Numbered from the stretch's first letter, positions 30,542 through 40,306 are shown. The stretch is DNA of 64,000 bases from Chloroflexota bacterium (GCA_013112685.1 JABFGC010000002.1:124001-188000); one strand, 5' to 3'. Notes: a model not told the origin generated them from the sequence alone. Numbers and translations are program-made.

Positions 30542-30871
30542 ATGAAAGTCAAGATTCGAAAAGGTGATACGGTCGAGGTGATCAGCGGCCGCCTCGAAGA
30601 TAAAGGCAAACGGGGCGAGGTCATCAACGTGCTGCTGGACGAACGCCGGATTGTGGTTCAGGGCGTGAACATCCGCACCAAGCACCAGAAGCAGGTGCAG
30701 GCTGGAAACCGCCAGATGAACCCGGGCCGCGTTCAATTCGAGGGTCCCGTTGATATTTCAAACGTGATGCTCGTCTGCCCGAAGTGCAATGAAGCCACGC
30801 GCATCGCTGTGCAGAGGGACGACGAAGGCGCGCATCGCGTGTGCAAGAACTGCGAAGCCATGATTGACTAG
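30542..30871 (+). CDS. rplX: 50S ribosomal protein L24
   Basis: A 109-residue assembly-initiating protein. The KOW motif lies in IRKGDTVEVISGRLEDKGKRG. The C-terminus carries a zinc-ribbon-like pair CPKC and CKNC near residues 80 and 102, as in many non-proteobacterial L24 proteins. AGGAGCTGGGA precedes the ATG. Confidence 0.96.
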   Translation: MKVKIRKGDTVEVISGRLEDKGKRGEVINVLLDERRIVVQGVNIRTKHQKQVQAGNRQMNPGRVQFEGPVDISNVMLVCPKCNEATRIAVQRDDEGAHRVCKNCEAMID

Positions 30872-30889
30872 CCCGTGGAGCAGATGAAG

Positions 30890-31441
30890 ATGAACAGATT
30901 GCAGGAACTCTATAAAAACGAAATAACCCCGGCTTTGCTCAAGGCATTCGGCTTCAAGAACGTGATGCAGGTCCCGCGCCTGGAGAAGATCGTCGTAAAC
31001 ATCGGTCTCGGCGAGGCGCTGGACAACCCCAAGGCGCTCGAGTCCGCCGTAAGCGACCTGATGCTGGTCACCGGGCAGAAACCGGTCCAGACCAAGGCGC
31101 GCAAGAGCATTGCGAACTTCAAACTGCGCGAAGGACGCCTGATCGGCACCAAAGTAACCCTGCGCGGACCCCGCATGTGGGCATTCCTCGACCGCCTGGT
31201 CAACATTGCCCTGCCGCGCGTGCGCGACTTCCGCGGTGTGTCTGCCAATGCCTTCGATGGCCGCGGGAATTACACGCTCGGTCTCAAGGACCAGCTGGTC
31301 TTCCCCGAGATCGAGTACGACAAAATTGACAAATTGCGCGGCATGGAAGTCACCATCGTGACGACCGCGAAGAACGACGACGAAGCGCGCGCTTTATTGA
31401 AAATGCTCGGAATGCCGTTCAGCGGCAAGAAGGAAGCTTAA
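30890..31441 (+). CDS. rplE: 50S ribosomal protein L5
   Basis: A 183-residue protein of the central protuberance that binds 5S rRNA and contacts P-site t[23 protein letters not shown] begins at the ATG 30890, with GGAG 9 bases before it; in-frame GTG 30875 and ATG 30884 are less well placed. [16 protein letters not shown] and [20 protein letters not shown] are typical. The stop is three bases before rpsN. Confidence 0.96.
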   Translation: MNRLQELYKNEITPALLKAFGFKNVMQVPRLEKIVVNIGLGEALDNPKALESAVSDLMLVTGQKPVQTKARKSIANFKLREGRLIGTKVTLRGPRMWAFLDRLVNIALPRVRDFRGVSANAFDGRGNYTLGLKDQLVFPEIEYDKIDKLRGMEVTIVTTAKNDDEARALLKMLGMPFSGKKEA

Positions 31442-31443
31442 TT

Positions 31444-31626
31444 ATGGCAAAGAAATGTATGCAATATCGTGAATTACGCCGCCGCCACACGGTGCAGGTG
31501 CGGAACCGCTGCCAACGCTGCGGACGTCCGCGCGGATACATGCGCCGTTTCGGTCTGTGCCGTATCTGCTTCCGAGAACTGGCGTTGAAGGGCACAATCC
31601 CCGGCGTCGTGAAGTCGTCCTGGTAG
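31444..31626 (+). CDS. rpsN: 30S ribosomal protein S14, zinc-binding type
   Basis: The short, 60-residue zinc form of S14. Four Cys in two CxxC pairs (CQRC and CRIC) are intact and the end is GVVKSSW, as usual. The zinc-free long form is not seen in this window. Confidence 0.96.
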   Translation: MAKKCMQYRELRRRHTVQVRNRCQRCGRPRGYMRRFGLCRICFRELALKGTIPGVVKSSW

Positions 31627-31644
31627 CCGGGTGGAGGTAGAGTC

Positions 31645-32059
31645 ATGTCATTCACTGATCCAATTGCCGATATGCTGACCCGCATCCGCAACGCCATTAT
31701 GGCGGGTCATGCCCAGGTTGCCATGCCCAACTCGAAGATGAAAGCTCGAGATCGCCAAGATTCTCAAGGAGGAGGGCTTCCTCGAGAGTTATGAAGTGGT
31801 GGACGGCGAACGTGAGGGACAGAAAGTCCTGCGTTTGAAGATCAAGTACGTTGGCGAACGCCGCCAGCGCCGCGCGGTCCTCTCCGGTTTGGAGCGCATC
31901 AGCTCGCCGGGACGCCGCATCTACACCAAGAAGACGGACATCCCCTGGGTGCTTTCGGGAATCGGCGTTGCCATTCTCTCCACCCCCAAGGGCGTCATGA
32001 CCGGCGCGCGCGCCCGACAGTTGGGCGTGGGCGGCGAGATCATCTGCAAGGTGTGGTAG
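31645..32059 (+). CDS. rpsH: 30S ribosomal protein S8 (frameshifted)
   Basis: About 137 residues after repair. S8 is a central assembly protein of the 30S body and in other bacteria represses the spc operon. [19 protein letters not shown] starts the protein. One extra A in the AAA at 31741-31743 shifts the frame inside [11 protein letters not shown]; the rest ([10 protein letters not shown] to GGEIICKVW) is normal. Because of the shift only the C-terminal part is visible as one open frame. Confidence 0.95.
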
Positions 32060-32069
32060 GAGGTTTATT

Positions 32070-32618
32070 GTGTCTCGCATTGGTCGTTTACCTGTAGAAA
32101 TCCCCAGCGGGGTGCAGGTGGAGTTGAACGGCTCCAAGGTCCGCGTGAAGGGACCGAAGGGCGAACTTCAGCGGGAGTTTTCCAGCCTGATCGGCATCGA
32201 AATGGAAAACAACCATTTGAAGATTTCGCGCAAATCGGATAACCCCGAGGAACGCGCCCTGCATGGAACCACCCGCGCCGTGATCGCGAACATGATCCAC
32301 GGCGTAAGCAAGGGGTTCGAGGTTGTGCTCGAAGTGGAAGGCGTGGGATACCGCGCCGAAATGGAAGGCAGTAAGCTCGCCCTGTTCGTCGGTTATTCAC
32401 ACCCGGTCAAGATCGAACCCCCGGCGGGTGTGTCGTTTGAAACGGATGCGAAGACCCGCCAGATCAAGGTGAAAGGCTTCGACAAGGAATTGGTGGGCCA
32501 GGTGGCGGCGAACGTCCGCAAGGTGCGCCCGCCCGAGCCTTATCATGGCAAGGGTCTGCACTATCTCGGCGAGCGCGTCCGCCGCAAGGCTGGCAAAGCC
32601 GGGAAAGGAGCCAAGTAA
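32070..32618 (+). CDS. rplF: 50S ribosomal protein L6
   Basis: A 182-residue L6 at the base of the L7/L12 stalk, near the sarcin-ricin loop. The start is GTG with AGGAGG 6 bases before it. The segments SRIGRLPVEIPSGVQV, HGTTRAVIANMIHGVSKGFE and PEPYHGKGLHYLGERVRRKAGK are characteristic of the two-domain protein. Confidence 0.97.
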   Translation: MSRIGRLPVEIPSGVQVELNGSKVRVKGPKGELQREFSSLIGIEMENNHLKISRKSDNPEERALHGTTRAVIANMIHGVSKGFEVVLEVEGVGYRAEMEGSKLALFVGYSHPVKIEPPAGVSFETDAKTRQIKVKGFDKELVGQVAANVRKVRPPEPYHGKGLHYLGERVRRKAGKAGKGAK

Positions 32619-32621
32619 TCC

Positions 32622-32987
32622 ATGGCTGGAAAGAGTCGCTCAATCGCTCGCGAGCGCCGTCACGTGCGCGTTCGCAGGCATATTTTTGGTACGCCCAACC
32701 GTCCGCGGTTGAATGTCTTCAAAAGCCTTACCGCCATTTACGCCCAGATCATTGACGATGTGGACGGCAACACGCTGGTGTCCGCCTCCACCGTGGACAA
32801 GGAACTGCGCGAAGCGGTGAAAGGCATGAAGAAGTCCGACCAGGCGAAAGCCGTTGGCAAGGCGATTGCCGAACGCGCCCAATCGAAGGGAATCTCCTCG
32901 GTGGTATTCGACCGCGGCGGTTTCCGTTACATCGGACGTGTGAAAGCGCTGGCAGACGGCGCGCGCGAAGGCGGCCTGCAATTCTAG
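32622..32987 (+). CDS. rplR: 50S ribosomal protein L18
   Basis: A 121-residue 5S rRNA-binding protein of the central protuberance. [20 protein letters not shown] and [24 protein letters not shown] match the family. It starts four bases after rplF and precedes rpsE by 25 bases. Confidence 0.96.
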   Translation: MAGKSRSIARERRHVRVRRHIFGTPNRPRLNVFKSLTAIYAQIIDDVDGNTLVSASTVDKELREAVKGMKKSDQAKAVGKAIAERAQSKGISSVVFDRGGFRYIGRVKALADGAREGGLQF

Positions 32988-33012
32988 CAGGCGTTGATAC
33001 TTGGAGAACTTT

Positions 33013-33558
33013 ATGGCAGAAACTCAATATGACAAGCAGCAATACGAGACGCAGGACGCCTTTGAAGAACGCGTGATCGAAATCGCCCGCGTGGCAAAAG
33101 TGGTGAAGGGCGGCCGCCGCTTCCGCTTCCGCGTGACGGTGGTGGTCGGCGACAAAAAGGGTACGATCGGTCTCGGCATTGGAAAAGCCAACGCTGTCCC
33201 GGATGCGATGCGAAAGGCATCTGACCGCGCCCGCAAGGATTTGCGTTCCGTCAACCTGGCTGGCACCACCATCCCGCATGAATCGCTGGGCAAGGTGGCG
33301 GGTGCGCGCGTCTTCCTCAAACCTGCTTCCGCCGGTACGGGCGTGATCGCCGCCGGCGGTGTTCGCGCCGTGCTGGAAGTGGCTGGCGTGCGCGACATCC
33401 TCACCAAATCCATGGGCAGCGCGAACGTGCTGAACGTGGTCATGGCGACCTTCGACGCCCTCGACAACCTGCGCTCCCCGGCGGCGGAAGCCGCCCGCCG
33501 CGGCAAACGCGCCGAAGAATTGATCCCATTCTGGGAACGGAGGAAGCAACATGCCTAA
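33013..33558 (+). CDS. rpsE: 30S ribosomal protein S5
   Basis: A 181-residue S5, important for decoding accuracy and mRNA unwinding. The N-terminal double-stranded RNA-binding-like domain has [20 protein letters not shown] and [21 protein letters not shown]; the C-terminal domain has the [19 protein letters not shown] segment. I chose ATG 33013, with GGAGA 5 bases before it, over TTG 33001. Its end overlaps rpmD by 8 bases. Confidence 0.96.
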   Translation: MAETQYDKQQYETQDAFEERVIEIARVAKVVKGGRRFRFRVTVVVGDKKGTIGLGIGKANAVPDAMRKASDRARKDLRSVNLAGTTIPHESLGKVAGARVFLKPASAGTGVIAAGGVRAVLEVAGVRDILTKSMGSANVLNVVMATFDALDNLRSPAAEAARRGKRAEELIPFWERRKQHA

Positions 33559-33748
33559 GAAGGAAACCGCAGGCAAGACCATCCGCGTCACCCTGGTGCG
33601 GAGCGCCATCGGTTACAGCAAAGACCAGAAAGCCACGGTCAAAGCGCTCGGTCTGCGCCGTCTGCATCAAACTGTCGAGCATAAGGACACTCCCGCCCTG
33701 CGGGGCATGTTGAACAAGGTGATCCATTTGCTCAAGATCGAAGAGTAG
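33551..33748 (+). CDS. rpmD: 50S ribosomal protein L30
   Basis: A 65-residue L30. [29 protein letters not shown], of which [14 protein letters not shown] is the family signature, identifies it. It begins inside the last codons of rpsE, which implies coupled translation. Confidence 0.94.
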   Translation: MPKKETAGKTIRVTLVRSAIGYSKDQKATVKALGLRRLHQTVEHKDTPALRGMLNKVIHLLKIEE

Positions 33749-33758
33749 GTGTTTTGAT

Positions 33759-34214
33759 ATGAAACTACACGATCTCGTACCCAATCCTGGGTCTAAAAAG
33801 GAAAGAAAACGCGTGGGACGCGGCATTTCGGCGGGGCAGGGCAAGACCGCCGGACGCGGCACCAAGGGCGCGGGCGCGCGCTCCGGCGAAGGCGGGCACT
33901 TGTACCGTCAGGGCGGCAACCTGCCGTTCTACCGCCGCCTGCCGTTCATCCGCGGCGAGGGTTTCACTCCGCCCAACCAGGTCGTCTACAACGAAGTGAA
34001 CCTGGATCAACTCTCCGAGGCGTTCAAAGCCAATGCGGAAGTGACGCCCGAATCCCTGGCGGAAGCGCGCCTCCTGCGCGACTCGCGCAACCCGGTCGTT
34101 GTTCTCGGCCGCGGTGAGATGACCGTCGCCCTCAAGGTCCGCGTCCATCGCGTGAGCGCGGGCGCCAAAGCCAAGATCGAAAAGGCTGGCGGCACGGTGG
34201 AATTGATCGCCTAA
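33759..34214 (+). CDS. rplO: 50S ribosomal protein L15
   Basis: A 151-residue L15, a late-assembly protein of the large subunit. The basic Gly-rich N-terminal arm (RVGRGISAGQGKTAGRGTKG) and the C-terminal globular domain (VHRVSAGAKAKIEKAGG) are both present. It sits directly before secY, as in most bacteria. Confidence 0.96.
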   Translation: MKLHDLVPNPGSKKERKRVGRGISAGQGKTAGRGTKGAGARSGEGGHLYRQGGNLPFYRRLPFIRGEGFTPPNQVVYNEVNLDQLSEAFKANAEVTPESLAEARLLRDSRNPVVVLGRGEMTVALKVRVHRVSAGAKAKIEKAGGTVELIA

Positions 34215-34227
34215 AAAGGATATTTTC

Positions 34228-35610
34228 ATGAAGACCACCTTCTCAGGCTGGCGCTATCTCTGGAGATCGGAAGACATCCGCCGAAAGCTGATCATCACCC
34301 TCATCATCCTGGTGATTTACCGCATCGCGGCGAACGTCCCCGCTCCCGGCGTGGATCACGAGATCCTCGCCGCGTTCCGCAATTCGACCACCGGTCAGGG
34401 AAATTTCCTCGACTTCCTCAACCTGCTTTCGGGCGGTACGGTAGCCAACTTCTCCCTGCTGTCCATGGGCGTGTATCCCTACATCACCGCCCAGATCATT
34501 TTGCAGCTGCTGATTCCCATCATCCCTTCCTTGCAGAAACGGATTCAGGAAGACCCCCGCGAAGGACGCCGCTGGCAGGAAAAGTGGACGTACTATCTGG
34601 CTGTGCCGATGGCGGCGCTTTCCGCAATCGGGCAGATCAACATCTTCAATTCGCTCTCTCTCAGTTCCTCCATCGGGCAGGAGATTTTGCCGTTCAGCCT
34701 TGTTGAACCCGAACTTGCGCTCTCCTCGTGGGCGGTGCTGATCGCGATGACGGCTGGCACCATGTTCGCCATCTGGATGGGTGAGTTGATCTCCGAGTAC
34801 GGCATCCGCGGACAGGGGCTTTCGCTGGTGATTTTCGCGGGCATCGTTTCACAAATGCCCGGCAACCTCGCCTCGCTCCTCGCCGACGAACAGACCCGCT
34901 GGATCATGGTTGCCTTCACGGTGATCATCATCATGCTGACGGTGCTTGCCATCGTCTACGTCCAGCAGGGACGCCGCAACGTCCCGGTCATGTATCCGGG
35001 ACGGCGCATCGGCAACCGCATGTCCATGCCGGTGAAGGGCACCCTGCCGCTCATGGTCAACCTCTCCGGCATGATCCCGCTGATCTTCGCCAGCGCCATC
35101 CTGCAATTCCCCGCCATCATTGCCAGTTATTTTACGCGCAGTGAAAACCAGGGCGTCGCCGACTTCTTCCTCGGCATCCAGAACTTCTTCGGCGCCACAG
35201 GCACGAGCAACTGGGGCTACTGGCTCATCTACTTCGTCTCGGTCGTTGCGTTTACCTTCTTCTATACCGCCGTGCTGTTCGACCAGCAGAATTACGGCGA
35301 GAATCTCAAGAAAGTCGGCGCGAACGTCCCTGGCGTGCACACAGGCGAAGCGACCCAGAAATACCTGAGCACCGTCCAGCGCCGCATCACGCTCGTGGGC
35401 GCGGTTTTCCTCGGCGTGGTTGCCATCATGCCCTTCCTGCTGGGTCTGCTGTTGGGCGCGTTCAACCTCTCGGCTTCAGCCAACACGGGCATCTTCCTCG
35501 TCTCGTCGTCGGGCTTGCTCATCGTGGTCGGCGTGGTGCGCGACACCTTCCAGAACATTGACGCCGAACTGAAACTTCACGGCTATCAGGACTCCCTGCT
35601 CGTCCGCTAA
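34228..35610 (+). CDS. secY: Protein translocase subunit SecY
   Basis: A 460-residue integral membrane protein with ten predicted transmembrane segments; the central pore of the Sec translocon. The plug region follows TM1 (VPAPGVDHEIL). The conserved cytoplasmic loops with PGRRIGNRMSMPVKG and the C-terminal NIDAELKLHGYQDSLLVR are intact. It lies between rplO and adk; the expected partners secE and secG are elsewhere. Confidence 0.97.
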   Translation: MKTTFSGWRYLWRSEDIRRKLIITLIILVIYRIAANVPAPGVDHEILAAFRNSTTGQGNFLDFLNLLSGGTVANFSLLSMGVYPYITAQIILQLLIPIIPSLQKRIQEDPREGRRWQEKWTYYLAVPMAALSAIGQINIFNSLSLSSSIGQEILPFSLVEPELALSSWAVLIAMTAGTMFAIWMGELISEYGIRGQGLSLVIFAGIVSQMPGNLASLLADEQTRWIMVAFTVIIIMLTVLAIVYVQQGRRNVPVMYPGRRIGNRMSMPVKGTLPLMVNLSGMIPLIFASAILQFPAIIASYFTRSENQGVADFFLGIQNFFGATGTSNWGYWLIYFVSVVAFTFFYTAVLFDQQNYGENLKKVGANVPGVHTGEATQKYLSTVQRRITLVGAVFLGVVAIMPFLLGLLLGAFNLSASANTGIFLVSSSGLLIVVGVVRDTFQNIDAELKLHGYQDSLLVR

Positions 35611-35619
35611 GGAGACGTC

Positions 35620-36270
35620 ATGGCAACCTTCATCGTCCTGCTCGGTCCTCCGGGCGTCGGCAAAGGTACGCAAGCCAAGATATTGTCCGAAACCACGAAA
35701 CTCGCGCACGTCTCTTCTGGAGACCTCTTCCGCGAAAACCTGAAGAATCAAACCGAGCTGGGCAGGCTTGCAAAATCCTTTATGGACAAGGGCGAACTGG
35801 TGCCTGACGATGTGACCATCCGCATGATACGAGACCGCATCTCCCGCCCGGACTGTGAGGCTGGCGCCATCTTAGACGGCTTTCCCCGCACTCCAGCCCA
35901 GGCGGACGCGCTCGAAAAGATGCTGGCAGAATTCAACAGCGAGGTGAATGTCGTCCCTTACATCACCGCGGCGGAGCCGGTCCTCGTCGAACGCGCCAGC
36001 GGACGCTGGACCTGCCGCGCACAGGGACACATCTATCACGAAAAGTTCAACCAGCCGAAACAGGCAGGCATCTGCGATGTGGACGGCTCCGAACTGTACC
36101 AGCGCGAGGATGACAAGGTCGAGACCGTGACCAAGCGCATCCGCGTCTACCTCGAACAGACCATGCCGCTCGTGGATTACTACCGCAAGGCTGGCAAGCT
36201 GGTCGAAATAGACGGCACGCATCCCGTCGAACAGGTCACGGCGGAACTGCTCGCCGCCCTGAAAAAATAG
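35620..36270 (+). CDS. adk: Adenylate kinase
   Basis: A 216-residue long-form kinase that interconverts ATP, AMP and ADP. The P-loop is GPPGVGKGTQA (residues 8-18); the AMP-binding and DGFPRT segments follow. The LID keeps Cys (RWTC), Cys (GIC) and Asp of the usual zinc site but the second Cys is Gln (CRAQG), so metal binding is doubtful. AAGGAG precedes the ATG; it is placed between secY and map. Confidence 0.96.
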   Translation: MATFIVLLGPPGVGKGTQAKILSETTKLAHVSSGDLFRENLKNQTELGRLAKSFMDKGELVPDDVTIRMIRDRISRPDCEAGAILDGFPRTPAQADALEKMLAEFNSEVNVVPYITAAEPVLVERASGRWTCRAQGHIYHEKFNQPKQAGICDVDGSELYQREDDKVETVTKRIRVYLEQTMPLVDYYRKAGKLVEIDGTHPVEQVTAELLAALKK

Positions 36271-36331
36271 GAATTATTGTGAATTCGCGGAGAACACCAC
36301 GCTCCGCTTATCAAACAAAGGTTTATTCGTA

Positions 36332-37102
36332 ATGTTTCACGAACGCCAGATCAACATCAAGACCCCCGCCGAGCTGAAGATCATGCGCGAAGCGGGGCGC
36401 ATCAACGCAACCGTTCTGGCGACCGTGAAGGAACTTTTACAACCGGGTGTGACGACCGCCGACCTCAACGCGGCCGCTGAGGAAGTGCTGAAGTCATACG
36501 GATGTGTATCGCCGTTCAAGGGCTATGGACGCCCGCCGTTCCCCGCCTCCATCACCGTCAGCATCAACGACGAGATGGTGCACGGAATTCCCCACCCGAA
36601 GCGCAGGCTGAAGGAAGGGGATATCGTCTCGATTGACTGCGGCGCGATCCATCAGGGCTTCGTTGCGGACTCGGCGTTTACCGCCGGGGTGGGGGAGATT
36701 TCCCCCGAGGCGAAGCGCCTGCTCGAGACCGCCGAAGGCGCGCTCTACGCCGGCATCGAAAAGCTGCGCAAAGGCAGGCGCACCGGCGACATCTCGGCGG
36801 CGATACAAAAATATGTGGAAAGCAATGGTCTCCACGTCACCCGTGAATACACGGGACACGGCGTCGGGAAGGACATGCACGAAGGTCCCCAGGTGCCAAA
36901 CGTCGGCATGGCGGGAAGCGGTGTCGTCCTCAAGCCCGGCATGACCATTGCGCTCGAGCCGATGGTGCTCGTTGGGACGCATGAAACGCGCGTCCTGCCT
37001 GATCAATGGACGGTGGTGTCTGCGGATGGGTCCCTGACGGCGCATTTCGAACACACGATTGCCGTCACCGAAGGAGAACCTCTTATCCTGACTGTCCTGT
37101 GA
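36332..37102 (+). CDS. map: Methionine aminopeptidase, type I
   Basis: A 256-residue enzyme that removes the initiator Met from nascent proteins. The five metal ligands are present: Asp in SIDCGAIH, Asp in GFVADSAF, His in YTGHGVGKDMHEGP, Glu in IALEPMVL and Glu in HFEHTIAVTEGE. No N-terminal zinc extension. The usual next gene, infA, is absent; a 100-base gap leads to rpmJ. Confidence 0.96.
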   Translation: MFHERQINIKTPAELKIMREAGRINATVLATVKELLQPGVTTADLNAAAEEVLKSYGCVSPFKGYGRPPFPASITVSINDEMVHGIPHPKRRLKEGDIVSIDCGAIHQGFVADSAFTAGVGEISPEAKRLLETAEGALYAGIEKLRKGRRTGDISAAIQKYVESNGLHVTREYTGHGVGKDMHEGPQVPNVGMAGSGVVLKPGMTIALEPMVLVGTHETRVLPDQWTVVSADGSLTAHFEHTIAVTEGEPLILTVL

Positions 37103-37202
37103 ACCCGCAGACCGCCGAATACGTATGGACGAATTGTTAAACGACCGGTATAATCAGAACTTTGGCTGTCCATGAAACAGCCGCAAGCAAGGAGAATTTT
37201 TC

Positions 37203-37316
37203 ATGAAAGTTTCGCCTTCCATTCGCAAGCGCCGCGCCAAGTGCCGCATCGTCCGGCGCAAGGGCCGCGTCTATATCATTTGCGAAAATCCAAAACATAA
37301 ACAGAGACAAGGGTAG
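37203..37316 (+). CDS. rpmJ: 50S ribosomal protein L36
   Basis: A 37-residue gene: [17 protein letters not shown], then [21 protein letters not shown]36 is a small zinc-ribbon protein of the 50S subunit. Of the four usual ligands Cys14, Cys27 and His32 are present, but Cys11 is Arg, an intermediate between the C+ and C- forms. AAGGAGAA precedes the ATG, and rpsM follows after six bases. Confidence 0.93.
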   Translation: MKVSPSIRKRRAKCRIVRRKGRVYIICENPKHKQRQG

Positions 37317-37322
37317 TGACCT

Positions 37323-37709
37323 ATGGCGAGAATTGAAGGTGTTGATCTTCCCCGCAACAAGCGGACCGAAGTAGGCTTGACCTACCTTTACGGCATTGGT
37401 CCCACCCGCGCGCGCAGGATTTTGGCGGATACCAAAATCAACCCCGATACGCGCATCAAAGACCTGACGGAAACCGAAGTGGCTGCCATCCGCGACTACA
37501 TCGCCAAACATTACAAGGTCGAGGGCGACCTGCGCCGCGAAGTCCAAATGAACATCAAGCGCCTGATCGAAATCGGCTCGTACCGCGGCTTGCGCCATCG
37601 CCGCAACCTGCCCGTTCACGGTCAGCGCACCAAGACCAACGCGCGCACCCGCAAGGGCGTCAAGAAGACCGTCGCCGGCCGCGGACGCCGCCGCGGCGCC
37701 AAGAAGTAA
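37323..37709 (+). CDS. rpsM: 30S ribosomal protein S13
   Basis: A 128-residue S13 of the 30S head, which contacts the P-site tRNA and forms bridges with L5. [26 protein letters not shown] and the basic tail ([25 protein letters not shown]) are typical. It begins the alpha part of the cluster, followed by rpsK. Confidence 0.97.
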   Translation: MARIEGVDLPRNKRTEVGLTYLYGIGPTRARRILADTKINPDTRIKDLTETEVAAIRDYIAKHYKVEGDLRREVQMNIKRLIEIGSYRGLRHRRNLPVHGQRTKTNARTRKGVKKTVAGRGRRRGAKK

Positions 37710-37735
37710 TCCTGTCCGAAAGGTAATAAAGAAAC

Positions 37736-38141
37736 ATGGCTCAGAGTGTTCGTTCCACCCGCCGCGCCTCCGGCGCGAAAAAAGGGAAGCGATCCCTGTC
37801 CTACGGGCAGGTGCATATCTTTGCTTCCTTCAATAATACGATTGTGACCGTTACCGATACCGAAGGCAACACCGTTGCCCTGGGGTCGGCAGGCTCGGCG
37901 GGCTTCAAAGGCTCCCGCAAGAGCACCCCGTTTGCCGCGCGGCTTGCCGCCGAGCAAGCCATCAAAGCCGCCCAGCAGTTGGGGCTCCGGGAAGTGGACC
38001 TGTACGTCAAAGGTCCCGGGACCCGGACGCGAGAACGCCATCCGCGCAGTGCAGGCGCTCGGCTTGAAAGTCCGCTCCATCGCCGATGTGACCCCGGTTC
38101 CGCACAACGGTTGCCGCCCGCCCAAGAAGCGGCGCGTGTAA
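37736..38141 (+). CDS. rpsK: 30S ribosomal protein S11 (frameshifted)
   Basis: About 134 residues after repair. S11 lies on the platform of the 30S subunit. [22 protein letters not shown] and the C-terminal [17 protein letters not shown] are unmistakable. One extra A at 38021, in GGGACCC, shifts the frame inside the [16 protein letters not shown] segment. Removing it restores the family sequence exactly, so I read it as an error. Confidence 0.95.
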
Positions 38142-38157
38142 GTGAGGTTGTTAATTT

Positions 38158-38811
38158 ATGGCTAAATCATTAAGTCCGGTCTGCAAACTTTGCCGCCGCG
38201 AAGGTGAAAAACTCTACCTCAAAGGCGAGCGCTGTTTCACTCCCAAATGCGCTTTTGAAAGGCGCAATTTCGCGCCCGGTCAGCATGGGCGCACCGCAAG
38301 CCGCGGAGGCGGCGCCAATATGGGTCGCTCTTCCGACTTCGCCCGCCAGTTGCGCGCCAAACAGAAAGCCCGCCGCATCTACGGTGTGTTGGAACGCCAG
38401 TTCCGCCGCTACTACGATACCGCCATCACGCGCCGGGGTCTTACCGGTTTGAACCTGCTTCAAATCCTCGAGTCGCGCCTCGATAACGTGGTCTACCGCC
38501 TCGGCTTTGCAACCAGCCGCGCGCAAGCCCGTATGCTCGTCACCCACGGTCACTTCGTTGTGAACGGCCGCCGCACCGATGTCCCCTCCATGCTCCTCAG
38601 CGAAGGGGATTCCATCGCCGTGCGCGAAGGCTCGGGCAAACTGCCCTACTTCAAGGAACTCGGCGATCTTGCCGAAAAGCGGACCTATCCCGCCTGGCTC
38701 AACCGCGACCTGAAAGCGCTGAGCGGCTCGGTGGGGCGCATGCCGGAACGCGCTGAAATTGACGGAAGTCTCGACGAGCAATTGATCGTCGAATACTACT
38801 CCAGACGCTAA
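38158..38811 (+). CDS. rpsD: 30S ribosomal protein S4
   Basis: A 217-residue primary assembly protein and translation-fidelity factor. The N-terminus has the zinc-binding Cys set (C9, C12, C26, C31), then FAPGQHGRT. The S4 RNA-binding domain is centred on [29 protein letters not shown]. In many bacteria S4 regulates the alpha operon. Normal length. Confidence 0.97.
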   Translation: MAKSLSPVCKLCRREGEKLYLKGERCFTPKCAFERRNFAPGQHGRTASRGGGANMGRSSDFARQLRAKQKARRIYGVLERQFRRYYDTAITRRGLTGLNLLQILESRLDNVVYRLGFATSRAQARMLVTHGHFVVNGRRTDVPSMLLSEGDSIAVREGSGKLPYFKELGDLAEKRTYPAWLNRDLKALSGSVGRMPERAEIDGSLDEQLIVEYYSRR

Positions 38812-38887
38812 TCCTTCTTACCGCTTCGGGTCGGGACTGCTGGCTGGTCCGCGACCCGGAGCCTGATTCAAAAGGGAAAGGTGAACC

Positions 38888-39856
38888 GTGACGGGTATCA
38901 TCACGAACATGGTCATGCCGAAGATCGAGCGCGAAGCAGAGGCTCGAAACTACGGCAAATTCGTAATCAGCCCGCTGGAAGGCGGCTACGGTGTGACGCT
39001 GGGCAACGCCCTGCGGCGCGTTCTGCTTTCTTCGCTGGAGGGCGCCGCGATCACATCCGTGCGTTTTGCGGATGTCCTGCATGAATTCAGCGACATCCCC
39101 GGCGTGCGCGAAGACGTCATCCAGGTGATGCTTCAGATCAAGCAGATCCGCATCAAGATGGACGGCGTGGACAGCGCGCGCATGCACCTCGAAGTGCGCG
39201 GCGAGGGGACGGTCACTGCGGCGGACGTCATCACACCCGCCGAGGTCGAGATCGTCAACCCCGATACGTATCTCTTTACGGTGGACAACCCCAAAACCAA
39301 GCTTGACGTCGAGTTCGTCGTCGAGCGCGGACGCGGATATTCCCCCGCCAACGACCGCTCCGGGCACATGCCCATCGGCGAACTGCCGGTGGATGCCATT
39401 TTCAGCCCGGTCAAGCGCGTCAACTGGGAGGTGGCATCCGCCCGCGTGGGGCAGAGCACGAATTACGACAAATTGATTTTGGAAATCTGGACAGACGGCA
39501 CAGTTTCCCCCGAACGCGCCCTCAGCAACTCCGCGCGCATCCTGATTGACCACCTGCGCTACATTGCGGGCGTCAACGAGGAAATGCTGGCGGTGGCTGT
39601 GGAACGCGAGGCTTCGGGAAGCCGCCTGAGCAGTGAAATGGCGGACACGCCCGTGGAAGCCCTCGACCTTTCCGTGCGCGTCTTCAACTCCCTGAAACGC
39701 ACGGGCATCACCACTGTGGGCGACGTGCTCGACCTGCTCGAAAAGGGCGAGTCGGCGGTCATGTCCATTCGCAATTTCGGCGAGAAGAGCCTCGATGAGC
39801 TCCGTGAAAAGATGCGCGAAAAAGGCTTCCTGAAAGACCAACCATCGGAGAATTAA
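38888..39856 (+). CDS. rpoA: RNA polymerase alpha subunit
   Basis: A 322-residue alpha subunit. The N-terminal dimerisation domain has GKFVISPLEGGYGVTLGNALRR; the C-terminal domain ends with the helix-hairpin region SLKRTGITTVGDVLDL and FGEKSLDELREKM that contacts UP elements and activators. The start is placed at GTG 38888, seven bases after AAAGG, but ATG 38909 or 38915 is possible and would remove 7 or 9 residues. It is followed by rplQ. Confidence 0.95.
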   Translation: MTGIITNMVMPKIEREAEARNYGKFVISPLEGGYGVTLGNALRRVLLSSLEGAAITSVRFADVLHEFSDIPGVREDVIQVMLQIKQIRIKMDGVDSARMHLEVRGEGTVTAADVITPAEVEIVNPDTYLFTVDNPKTKLDVEFVVERGRGYSPANDRSGHMPIGELPVDAIFSPVKRVNWEVASARVGQSTNYDKLILEIWTDGTVSPERALSNSARILIDHLRYIAGVNEEMLAVAVEREASGSRLSSEMADTPVEALDLSVRVFNSLKRTGITTVGDVLDLLEKGESAVMSIRNFGEKSLDELREKMREKGFLKDQPSEN

Positions 39857-39859
39857 GAA

Positions 39860-40237
39860 ATGCGACATTCAGTAGCAGGTTACAAGTTGGGACGCACCAA
39901 GAGCGCCCGCATCGCTCTGCGCCGCAACTTGATCAAACAATTCTTTACTAATGAGCGGATCCAGACCACCAAAGCCAAAGCCGCCGCCATCCGCGGCGAC
40001 GCCGAACGCCTGATCACGCTCGCCAAGAACAGCGCCGACGGCTCCGCCGAACAGAAGGTTCACGCCCGCCGTCTTGCCGCTTCCAAACTGGGCGATAACC
40101 AGCTCATCAAGCGCCTGTTCGACGAGATCGCCCCCCGCTTTGCCTCCCGCAACGGCGGTTACACCCGCGTGACCAAACTCGGTCCGCGCCTCGGCGACTC
40201 CGCCGAGATGGTGGTTTTAGAACTGGTTGAGGAATAA
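39860..40237 (+). CDS. rplQ: 50S ribosomal protein L17
   Basis: A 125-residue protein near the exit tunnel. MRHSVAGYKLGRTKSARIALRRNLI, SADGSAEQKVHARRLAASKL and GDSAEMVVLELVE match the family. It starts three bases after rpoA. A long fold-back repeat follows. Confidence 0.96.
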   Translation: MRHSVAGYKLGRTKSARIALRRNLIKQFFTNERIQTTKAKAAAIRGDAERLITLAKNSADGSAEQKVHARRLAASKLGDNQLIKRLFDEIAPRFASRNGGYTRVTKLGPRLGDSAEMVVLELVEE

Positions 40238-40303
40238 CAGTAGTCAGTGAACAGTAAACAGTGATCAGTAACTGATTACTGACTACTGATCACTGCTCAC
40301 TGA
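40238..40303 (+). repeat. Short degenerate repeat, family B (CAGTGATCAGTAACTGAT)
   Basis: CAGTGATCAGT/ACTGATCACTG words in both orientations make one long near-perfect hairpin filling the whole gap between rplQ and truA; the truA ribosome-binding region (GAAAG) abuts it. The same family is found at 52737-52799. Confidence 0.8.
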
Positions 40304-40306
40304 AAG

